Positions 11,440 to 22,523 of a stretch of 64,000 nucleotides of DNA are shown here, piece after piece. Below the pieces are notes generated by a model, which ran no database searches, was not told the origin of the DNA, and saw nothing but the letters and a program-made list of their open reading frames with translations. The stretch is from Nansenia antarctica (taxonomy: Eukaryota; Chordata; Actinopteri; Argentiniformes; Microstomatidae). The stretch's first letter is position 1, and the number at the start of each line of letters is the position of its first letter. The stretch spans positions 17,358,821-17,422,820 of the forward strand of contig OZ022351.1 of assembly GCA_963989245.1 (NCBI GenBank), read 5' to 3'. Both the position numbers and the translations under genes were made by a program.

Positions 11440-12918
11440 GCTAAATGCATTCGCAATATATTATGTACAGAAATGTATTTTTATACATGCCTACATGTGC
11501 CTACATTTCAGAAATGAATGTATTGAGGAAATCTACTGTACATGAGTCCACAAGTGCGTCAGCAGTTCAGCCTCCAAGATTAGCCAACATGAATACTGAA
11601 CAAAACACAAACACAAAAGACAAATGAAATCAGTCACCTTTAGATTTTTACAATATTTAAATATGGGTGAATTTGCTGTTGTGAATGTGGATATAGCAAA
11701 ACATTTGATTAATGATTTTCTATAATTACTCCATTCACATGAAGTCAATCATTGCGCAGAACTTTTTTTTCTTTGCCTTTCTGTCATCGTGTAGTCACGA
11801 TGGAATATTCATAATATTCATATTAATTAGGGGTGTTTCACTGACCATTTATAGGCAACTCTATAGCTGTTAAAAGGGTGGGACAAGAGGCTCGTTCACG
11901 TGCGCAAAGTTTTGAGTTGAAAAAGGCGTGGGACGTACGTGCGCACTGTGTAGATCAGAATTGGTGTGTGTAAACGCTCTGGCTTTCGTCGGTACGCTTT
12001 CACACCAGTCCTACACACAGCTTTATAATGACCCCCCTGGTCTGAAGCCAGCGATAGGTCATTGACTACTTTGACTAAAGCTGTTATGTGGGGCCTATGT
12101 TGTGTCACAAGGAAACGCTTGTTTCCAAATAAACCAACATAGAACTGAATTGAATTTACTGACTTGGGCTGAGTTCGTAAATTCACTCATGGAATGCCTC
12201 TTGTCCAATCAAATTACGTGGTCCCTTAGTGACGTTGAACCCAGTGTGCCCTCCGGCGATCTCAGAGCGAATTTACGAACGCAGCCCTCGACTCTTAGCG
12301 CGGTTTTGTTTGAACTTGTGTCGCGAGCCCGGCCGGCCGTTTTAGAACACTTCAGAATCACCCGACAGACAGAGCACTGACAGCAGCAACGGAGATCAAC
12401 GGTCTCACCTCGGAAGGAGAACATCGTAATAATATTATATTATACATTATTGTGTATTAAACAAGGTAATAGTTATTCATGTTATAAGGGCAATGCCCGG
12501 CTGTCTTATCACGACCACAACAAAACCTAGTTAGCCAGATTGTCCGACGTTCACAGCACACAGCTAACTGCTAGCTAATGTATCTAGCTAGCACAGATAC
12601 CAACGGTAAACTTCTGGTAAAAACACAAATAACGCCTGTTATAAATGACAACTAGTAGTTTAGCCAGTAGTAATAGTGAGACTTAATATTTTTATCAATT
12701 AAATTACAATGTAAATGGACATTCTGACATTTTTTTTAAACATTGTCTTGTCACATAGTCGTGATATGAGTTGATCTGGCCACCCTGTCTGTGCTGCTCT
12801 CTTTTAAACTGAACATATATTTAAAAAAAAGTTTTTTCGGCGCAAATTCCGAAACGTTGCTAGCTTGATTTATCCTTTCATGTTCATCCAAGTCTACAGG
12901 GATTGTTAGCTAGCAACG

Positions 12919-13133
12919 ATGGAGAAGAGGGCTGAAAAACAACTCAAAGCAAAACAACTCAAAGCAACTCAAAGCATTATAGGTAAGTCACAGTAGCATA
13001 CAGCTTTAATTTAGCAAATGTGTCATTATTGTTCAGTTGCAACACATCTTCAAGTTACCGAGTCAGACAGTCTGTTGCAAGTATATGTGGCAGATGAGGC
13101 TTTTATAGGAGAGAAGAGGTGATTGGTCTCTTC

Positions 13134-13179
<46 letters not shown>

Positions 13180-13188
13180 CTCTCTCTC

Positions 13189-13247
<59 letters not shown>

Positions 13248-13359
13248 TCTCTCTAGATGCCTACCAGTGCCATGGCAGTCTGTATTTTGACTTTCCTGAA
13301 CTGTGTGCTCTTCTGGGCATGAAGGAAATCCCTGCTGTCACCACCAGAGGCTACATGGG

Positions 13360-13399
<40 letters not shown>

Positions 13400-16300
13400 C
13401 CCACATGGCATTCATCAGCCATACAACAGAGACTGACACTTATTATATATGTCCATCTTTTGTATAGTCTGTTTCATTAACCCGTTGCATCTGTGTGGCC
13501 TTAGAGACAACGTGGTGTCCTAAAGCCCCCCTCCAAGTGCAGCTAGAGAGTGAGAGTGACGGCCCTTTCGATGTAAAAGCGGTCAGGGTGTTCGGTGAGA
13601 GAACCACTGAGCAGAACTACAGTACATACGTGACAGCAGCTGGTGAAAGTGGGAACAAGTCGGCAATCGACCAAATGTTCTGACATTTATTCATTCGTTT
13701 AAAAAAAAAAAATAATAATAGTGGGGATTACTCACCGAATCCATTTTGCATTGCAATGTTCTGGCTTGACTAGCGAGTGTGTCATTGATTTTCAACAATG
13801 TTGACATGTATTTTTTTTTTTCAGAATAAAGGTCAGAACATTTGGATTGGTTGCAGACTTGTTCCCACTTTCAGCAGCTGCCGTCACCTATTCCTTTACT
13901 GTCTCTGAACAACAGTAGAATGCTGCATAATAAACAACGTTGCCTAGTTACTAGTTGACTTAACCACACAACATAAACATGTATTTGTTACCATAATGTT
14001 CAGCAGAAGTTCTGTGAGCCATTTTGAATGTGACTTCATAGGTTGGAAGGTGGATGAACTGATGGCGCGAGTGTTTAACAAGGTACTGCCATCCAACAGC
14101 AGTCTCCAGCACCTCAAGTAAGTACACAGAGGGAGGTGTCAGAAAGATAGATGCGCTCTTGAACTACTTTACTGTAATATTAGGCCTATACGACAATAGT
14201 TTAGCTACCTTTAAACCCACTTTCTGAGAATGGGTGTGCTAGGATGACTATATTTTGGCTAATTGTGTTTTTCAGTGGACTGATATCCTATGATTGTTCT
14301 GCTGCATTTTTTGTTCCTGTGTTGATTTGTGTTTTTAGTCTTTGCTGGGCTGGGCTGACACATCAAACTCTGACTTCCCTGAAGAACACAGTGTCTATGT
14401 GCTCCAACCTCAGGTGATTTAATGATCCGTCTCCTTTGATGCTTCTTTAACGTTGTGTCATCGTACACTAGAGATGTGCAGAAAATAATGAAAGCATGGC
14501 TGAACACTTAAGCTCTGTTTCTCTGTTGTCTTGTCTGTTATGGTAGCACTAGCAAAAAGAGTCAAGTGTGGCAGAACCCCAGAACAGACGGACACAAGAG
14601 GCAAACTAATAATAAAAGGATTTATTAAAATGATGGACAAAAGAATAACCCTACTCTAACGGGGCCTAAGTGGGGGGAATGTGTGGATGCCAGAGAACTG
14701 GATAATGTAAATGAGGTGTGAGTGGAACTGTACTCTATGTGTCTGGGTGTGAGTGTCTAGCGTGCAAAACTAGTGTGGTGTAGATATGTAGATGAGTGAA
14801 GTGTTGAAATATGTACGTGTACTAACCAGTCCAGAGCAGAGAGGGGGAATAGTCGGCAGGCAGGCAGACGGGGGGGGTTAGGCAGGAGGAGTAGGCGGCA
14901 GGCAGGCAGGGGGTTAGGCAGGAGGAGTAGGCGGTAGGCAGGCAGGGGCATAGGCAGGAGGGGTGGTCGTTAGGCAGGCAGGGACATAGGCAGGAGACGT
15001 AGTCGATAGGCAGGCAGGAGGTCTAGGCAGGGGGAGGCAGGTTCCTTTGGGGAGCGAGGATCAACAAAGAAAAACAACTACGGTTAGCAAAATAACAAAC
15101 AAACAAAACTCTGAAGAGAAACTACTTGAACGAGAAGAGACAACAGGGAGAGCCAAACTACTAACCACATGGGTCAAAATAATCAAGCGTCGGAGGAAGG
15201 TTTCTGGGGCTTCTTATAGGGCTGCCTCCTCCTGAGTTGATAGCTGGACCCAGCTGTCTCCACTTGAGCCTGATGAGGCTCAACGAGCGCCAACGAGGCA
15301 GGAGGGGGCGGAGCCGATGAGGGATTCACAACAGTACCCCCCCCCTTAGGGGAGGCACCTGACGACCGTCCTGGAGCGTCCGGGTGGGCCAGATAGAAAT
15401 CCTCCAGGAGTGTGGGGTCGGCGAGGTAGGACGGGGGCACCCAGCTCCGGTCTTCGGGGCCGTAACCCACCCAGTCCACCAGATACTGGAACCCCCGTCC
15501 CCTACGGCGGACAGCCAGTAGGCGGTCAACCGTCCACACCTGGTCGCCATCCTTCAGGACCCGGGGAGGTGGGGGGGCTGGAACGGGGGGGGACAGGGGG
15601 CTAGTGGAAACAGGCTTGAGGAGGGACACGTGAAATACTGGGTGGACCTTGAGAGCAGGGGGAAGGTTTAATCGAACCGCTGCAGGGTTAATAATCCGGT
15701 CAATAGTGTAGGGCCCAACATAGCGGGGATTTAGCTTACGGGAGGAGGTCTGGGCGGTCTGGAGGGGCAGGTCCCGGGCCAACAGCCAGACCTTCTGGCC
15801 GGGACGATAGGCCGGGGCTGGCACCCTCCGCCGGTCGGCACAGCGACGGGACCGCTCAGTGGCCCGCAGCAGAGCGGTCCGGGTGGTCCTCCAGATGCGC
15901 CGACACCGGCGGAGGTGGACCCTGGTGGACGGGACTGCCACCTCCAGCTCCTGTTGGGGAAAGAGAGGAGGTTGATAGCCCAAGGAGCATTCAAAAGGGG
16001 ACATACCCGTGGCGGAGCTCTCCATGGTGTTGATGGCATACTCCACCCATGGTAGGTACTTGGCCCAGGAGGCGGGGTTGCTGGTGGTGACACAACGCAG
16101 GGCTGCCTCCAGGGCCTGGTTGTTCCGCTCGGCCTGTCCGTTGGACTGCGGATGGTATCCAGAGGTGAGGCTGACCGAGGCCCCAATTCCCTTACAGAAG
16201 GCCTGCCACACCTTGGAGATGAACTGGGGGCCCCGGTCGGACACAATGTTGTGGGGAATGCCGTGAAGCCTCACCACATGGAGCGTGAGGAGGTCAGCAG

Positions 16301-19300
16301 TCTCGGCCGCGGAGGGGAGCTTGGGAAGGGCGACAAAGTGGACAGCCTTGGAAAACCTGTCCACAATGGTTAGGATGGTGTCCTTACCCTTGGATAAGGG
16401 GAGCCCCGTAACGAAGTCTAACGCGATGTGGGACCAAGGACGACCGGGGATAGGGAGGGGACATAGGAGGCCCGAAGGAGGACGATGGGAGGCCTTACTT
16501 CGGGAGCAGATGGTGCAGGCACCCACAAACTCCTTAACGTCCCCCCGGAGTGTGGGCCACCAAAAACGTCGGCTGATAAACTCCGCTGTCCGGTGGGAGC
16601 CAGGGTGGCAGGCAAAGTGACTAGAGTGCCCCCACCTAGCACTTGCGGCCGGACAGTGGAGGGAACAAAAAGTCTGTGCCGGGGTCCGGTACCTGGGTCC
16701 GGCTCGGCACGCTGGGCCTGTCTGACCACCGACTCGATGGCCCAGGTGACGACACCTACCACCCGGGTAGGGGGGAGGATGGTGTCTTGGGTCACCGGCA
16801 TATCCGGGGACTCCCCCGGGAACAGCCGGGAGAGGGCGTCCGCCCTGACGTTCTTTGACCCCGGGCGGTAGGTGAGGGTGAAGTCGAATCGGCTGAAGAA
16901 CAGGGCCCAGCGTGCCTGTCTAGGGTTAAGCCTTTTTGCCGTCCTCATATAGGTCAAGTTCTTGTGGTCAGACCACACTAGGAACGGCAGCTTAGCCCCC
17001 TCCAGCCAGTGCCTCCACTCTCCGAGGGCAGCGTGGATGGCCAGCAACTCCTTGTTGCCCACATCGTAGTTCCTCTCGGCAGGGTCAAACCGGCGAGAGT
17101 AGTAGGCACACGGGTGGACCTTCTGGTCCTCCTCCGACCGCTGGGTGAGAACGGCCCCGACGCCCGTGTCTGAAGCGTCTACCTCCACGATGAACTGCCT
17201 GGCTGGATCCGGGTGGGCCAACACCGGCGCGGTCGTAAAGAGGCCCTTCAGGGTGGAGAAGGCCGCCTCAGCCTCAGGGGTCCAAGAGAACGGGCGAACA
17301 GTGGAGGTACAAGCAGTGAGAGGGGCCGCCACCTGGCTAAACCCCTTGATGAACCGCCGGGTAAACCCGGCGAACCCGAGGAAGCGCCGGAGTTGTGTTC
17401 GGTCGGTGGGTCGTGGCCACTCTGCCACCGCCTTAATCTTAGCCGGGTCGGCGCGCATTTGCCCTTCCTCCACGACGTTACCCAGGTACGTCACAGAGGA
17501 GGAGTGGAAGACGCATTTCTCCGCCTTGACGAAGAGACGATTCTCCAGGAGCCGTTGTAGGACCAGGCGCACGTGTTGGTGGTGTTCCTCCATGGTCGGG
17601 GAAAAGATCAGGATATCATCCAGGTAAACAACCACGAAAACATTTATCATGTCCCTCAGCACGTCATTGACCAGCTCCTGGAAGACTCCGGGGGCATTGG
17701 ACAGGCCAAAGGGCATGACCAGGTACTCGAAGTGACCGAGGTGGGTGTTGAACCCGGTCTTCCACTCGTCCCCCTCCTTGACCCTAACCAGATGGTAGGC
17801 GTTGCGGAGGTCAAGTTTAGTGAACACCCGGGCGTGAGTGAGTGGCTCGAAAGTGGAACTCATAAGGGGGAGTGGGTATTTATTCTTAACAGTGATGGTG
17901 TTTAAACTACGAAAATCTATACAGGGCCTCAGGCCACCATCCTTCTTCGCCACAAAGAAGAAGCCCGCCGCGAGGGGGGAAGACGATGGTCGAATTACAC
18001 CCGAGGCTAGGGACTCGGCTATATAATTGCGCATTGCCTCCTTCTCCGGGACCGAGAGGTTGTAGAGACGACCCTTGGGAAGGGCTGCCCCGGGAAGGAG
18101 GTTGATGGGACAATCATACGGCCGGTGAGGAGGAAGTGAAAGGGCGCGGTCCTTACTAAACACCATGGCCAGGTCAAGATACGTAGAGGGGACACCAGTG
18201 AGGTCCGGGGGAGAGACTAAGGGCCTGGGACCGCTGGACGGAGAGAGGGCGGAGTGTAGGCAGTTGGCATGACAGGGGATGCTCCAGCCCAAAATCCGTC
18301 CAGTGGTCCAGGAGATGTGGGGATCGTGTCTCTCCAACCACGGCCTACCTAATACTAGGGGTGCAGTGGGGGCGTGGAGGACAAGAAAACGTGCCGTCTC
18401 GACGTGATTACCGGACATGGTGAGGGTGAGGGATTCAGTGCTATGCGTGATCCTACCTAAGGGCCTCCCATCGATGGCTTGGGGGAACAAGGCATGGTCG
18501 AGGGGAACGAGCGGGATGCCGGCCTGACGAGCGAGGGTGATGTCCATCAAGCACTCGTCGGCCCCGGAGTCAATGAGGGCGCCGGCAGAAATGGACTCCT
18601 CACCCCAGGAGAGGGTGGCTGGGAACAGCCGGTTGTGGTTCTTGATGGGTTGGGGGATCGAGGCACGGCTCACCAAAAACCCCTCTTTTAGCGAGCCGGG
18701 TCTTTTGGCCGCGCCGGGCAGGTTCGGAGGACGTGTCCGGGTCTTCCGCAATACAGGCACAGCCCGCCCCGCATTCTCTGCTCTCTCTCTTCCTGAGAGA
18801 GGCGGGACCGGCCGACCTGCATGGGCTCCTCTGCTGACTCAGAGGTGGACGGGGCTGGGGAGAGCATGGGAACCCGAGGGGGCAGGGCCGAGTGGGCGGC
18901 CGCAAAACGGGGGAGAGAGGACGTGCGGCTGGGGACCGAGTGAGCGGGCCCCACGGCGCGTTGGCTGCGCTCCTGGCGGCGCTCCCGCAGGCGCTCATCC
19001 ATTTGTAGGGACAAGGTGACCAGTTCTTGAAGGGAGCCTGGGCGGTCCCGGACGATAAGGTCCTTCACCGCCTCACTCAGACCCCGCCGGTAGGCGCAAA
19101 GGAGCGCTATGTCTCCCCACCCGCTGTCGGCGGCGAGGATCCGGAACTCTAAGGTGTAGTCCGCGACGGTCCTGGAGCCTTGCCGGAGTTCCAGCATCCT
19201 GGAGGCGGCGTCCGCGCCGTCAGAGGGGTGGTCAAACAAAAAGGAAAACTCCCGGCGGAACGCCTCGTAGTCCTGGGCAAGATGTGGGTCTCTGCCCACC

Positions 19301-20787
19301 ACGGCTATGGCCCAGTCTAGAGCCTTGTCCACCAGGAGGGACATAATGAAGGCTACTTTAGCCTCTTCTGACCCATACTTGGACGGTTGGAAAGCAAAAA
19401 AAAGTTCACACTGGGTCAGGAACCCTCTGCCCAGATCAAAGTTCCCTCCAAAGGGTCGAGGGGTGACCAGGTTGGGCTCGGGTTGGGCGGGAGCTCGCCC
19501 TGGGGGGGCTGGAACCCCCGGTGAATCAGCAGGGGGAGCAGGGACTGCAGCTCCTCCAGGGAGCGTGTTCAGCCTCAGCTGGATGGAAGCCACCGCAGAG
19601 ACAAGAGTGCCCATCTGGACAGCAAGGGAGGCGAGAGCAGCTGAGGCGGAGGTGGACGACTTCTGGAGCTCAGCGATGTTACCCTGAACGGAGGGGAAAG
19701 CCTTACACAACTCCGCCTGGAGGGACGCGAGCTCGGCCGCGTGGGCGGAAACAAGCTCGTCAACTGAATGGGACACTGGGTTGGGCTTAACTGCGGGCGT
19801 CTGCCCCGAGGTGCTGCCTTGACTCATTTTGGCTTGATTATTCTGTTATGGTAGCACTAGCAAAAAGAGTCAAGTGTGGCAGAACCCCAGAACAGACGGA
19901 CACAAGAGGCAAACTAATAATAAAAGGATTTATTAAAATGATGGACAAAAGAATAACCCTACTCTAACGGGGCCTAAGTGGGGGGAATGTGTGGATGCCA
20001 GAGAACTGGATAATGTAAATGAGGTGTGAGTGGAACTGTACTCTATGTGTCTGGGTGTGAGTGTCTAGCGTGCAAAACTAGTGTGGTGTAGATATGTAGA
20101 TGAGTGAAGTGTTGAAATATGTACGTGTACTAACCAGTCCAGAGCAGAGAGGGGGAATAGTCGGCAGGCAGGCAGACGGGGGGGGTTAGGCAGGAGGAGT
20201 AGGCGGCAGGCAGGCAGGGGGTTAGGCAGGAGGAGTAGGCGGTAGGCAGGCAGGGGCATAGGCAGGAGGGGTGGTCGTTAGGCAGGCAGGGACATAGGCA
20301 GGAGACGTAGTCGATAGGCAGGCAGGAGGTCTAGGCAGGGGGAGGCAGGTTCCTTTGGGGAGCGAGGATCAACAAAGAAAAACAACTACGGTTAGCAAAA
20401 TAACAAACAAACAAAACTCTGAAGAGAAACTACTTGAACGAGAAGAGACAACAGGGAGAGCCAAACTACTAACCACATGGGTCAAAATAATCAAGCGTCG
20501 GAGGAAGGTTTCTGGGGCTTCTTATAGGGCTGCCTCCTCCTGAGTTGATAGCTGGACCCAGCTGTCTCCACTTGAGCCTGATGAGGCTCAACGAGCGCCA
20601 ACGAGGCAGGAGGGGGCGGAGCCGATGAGGGATTCACAACATTGTCCCCATTTCAGGTCTGTGGTTTTGGAGGGAAACCCTTTTCCGGAGCATAGCTACC
20701 ACATGCTTATATCTGAAGATAGTCTGTGAGTCACTGTTTCATTTTGGCATTTATTATTCACAAATGGGCATTTTGTCGAAAATCACG

Positions 20788-20873
<86 letters not shown>

Positions 20874-22483
20874 CACACACTTATTCCATTCTTACTGAAG
20901 TATGTCGTTCCTCCTCATCCGTTGTAAAGCCTTACCAATGTCTTCCTGCGAAACAACCGGATTGGAGAGAAGGGCGCTTGTTTGATTGGCTCAGCCCTGT
21001 CTACAGCCCACTCTGCCAACAAGAATCTCGTGTCACTCGACTTGGCCGACAATTCCATTGGTGATGTTGGCGCTGCTCATATAGCACAGGTACACAGCCC
21101 CTGCTTGTATGATTATTGTGATCATTTTCAAATGTATATCAGCCTTAAATTGAAAATACTAAGGCGATTGAGGATATTCATCTTGTTCTCATCCCGCCCA
21201 TCAGACTAATTCTCATTCTCCTGAATCTCCTGTTTCCTAGGGTCTCCGTCTGAACCGCTCCTTGCTGTGTCTCTCTCTGGCTAACAATGATATTGGAGAC
21301 GCAGGGGCCGTTTGTCTGGCTAAAGTGAGTTCTCAAACTCTGTAGCACTCTGGATTCTTTACTGCACTGTCCCCCCCCCTCTCTAGTCATTACAACTGCA
21401 TTCAGTGATTTGTAATAGCCTTATTTATGAGTGTACGTTGCTAACAAGAAAATGATTGCACCACACGATACAAATAATACATTATGCCTGTACAACTGCT
21501 GAACAGCAACAGCAGTGACGCTTTCTCCCTTCCCCTTTATCTTCTCCTCAGGTGCTGGCTCGGTTTGCTCTGACTCCTGAGGAGATTGTTGAGAAAAGGA
21601 TGTTACTTCTCAAAAGGGACCAGTCGGTGAGAAGAGGAAATCCATCTATCTTATCATACACAACAAACTCAAATTGAACACATCTGTAATTGTATGCCTA
21701 CCTGTGTTTCTATGATAGTTTCCTGTGTTTCTATGCGCCAAAGGTGGCTGAGATAGTGAGCCCCCTGCTGGAGCCAGAGGTGCAGCACACAGGGGGGCAA
21801 GTTATTCTACCTGTGAACACGGCCCTCACCTCCCTCAACCTGGCTGGTCAGCAACACTTTCACTACACAACAGCGGTGTCTGGAATGGGATCATTCTTTT
21901 ATATTATATGTAAAATACATACTTGCAGGAGTATGTACTTCACATCTCATGTCTAAGATTGCATTTTTCACTGAATTCAGTATGACATCATCTTGGTCTT
22001 TCCGTTATAATAGAAAAACTCTCACACAAAACTCTCACACAATCCTTCTTCTGTGTGTCCAATGGATATGAAAACATTACTACTGCCTTCTAGAAAAAAT
22101 AATATATAAGATAGAGCCAATAGAATAGAAAATAATTAATAGAAAAGAGCCACAGTTTTGAAGTAAGAGAGAGAGTTTTTTTTCTAGAAGGCAGTAGTAA
22201 TGTTTTCATATCCATTGGACACACAGAAGAATGGTTGTGTACTAGTCGCCTGTTGACATGATTGAAATGATTTGCTTCTCATTGTAAAGGCAACAAGAGC
22301 AATTTATTGTTAAGGTGTGTTGATGTTTTTGTGTTGCTCTGGGTCTTCTGTGTACTCTAGGCAACAGGCTGACGGAGCAGTCACTCCTCTTCTTAATGTC
22401 CTCAGTTGGAGCACAGAGCGAGGGAGGTCTCCGAGTCCTACGTCTTAATGTTAGTGTATATCTTTCTACCATTTCTTCAAGTG

Positions 22484-22523
<40 letters not shown>

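Larger units (their letters stand above)
14536..20641 (-). mobile_element. Full-length chromodomain Ty3/gypsy retrotransposon (Tf1/sushi type)
   Basis: The 6106-bp element is bounded by two 798-bp LTRs and a 5-bp target duplication, ttgtc (14531-14535 and 20642-20646). Read on the minus strand the order is 5' LTR, primer site, gag, protease, reverse transcriptase, RNase H, integrase, chromodomain, polypurine tract, 3' LTR. It interrupts lrrc71 intron 5 in antisense orientation. The two LTRs look identical where compared, including every short open frame inside them, so the insertion is recent. One frameshift breaks pol near 16629-16638. Chromodomain plus self-priming site place it with the sushi/Tf1 chromoviruses. 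Confidence 0.95.

Noticed and set aside
14757..15235. Open frames inside the LTR, repeated at 20065-20543
   Set aside because: They arise from the ggcaggcagg array and LTR sequence; no start context or family match.
15326..19790. Plus-strand open frames of 60-160 codons across the gypsy element
   Set aside because: Shadows of gag and pol, whose GC-rich codons keep the opposite strand open.
14536..20641. Infectious retrovirus
   Set aside because: No envelope gene; chromodomain integrase and self-priming mark a Ty3/gypsy retrotransposon.
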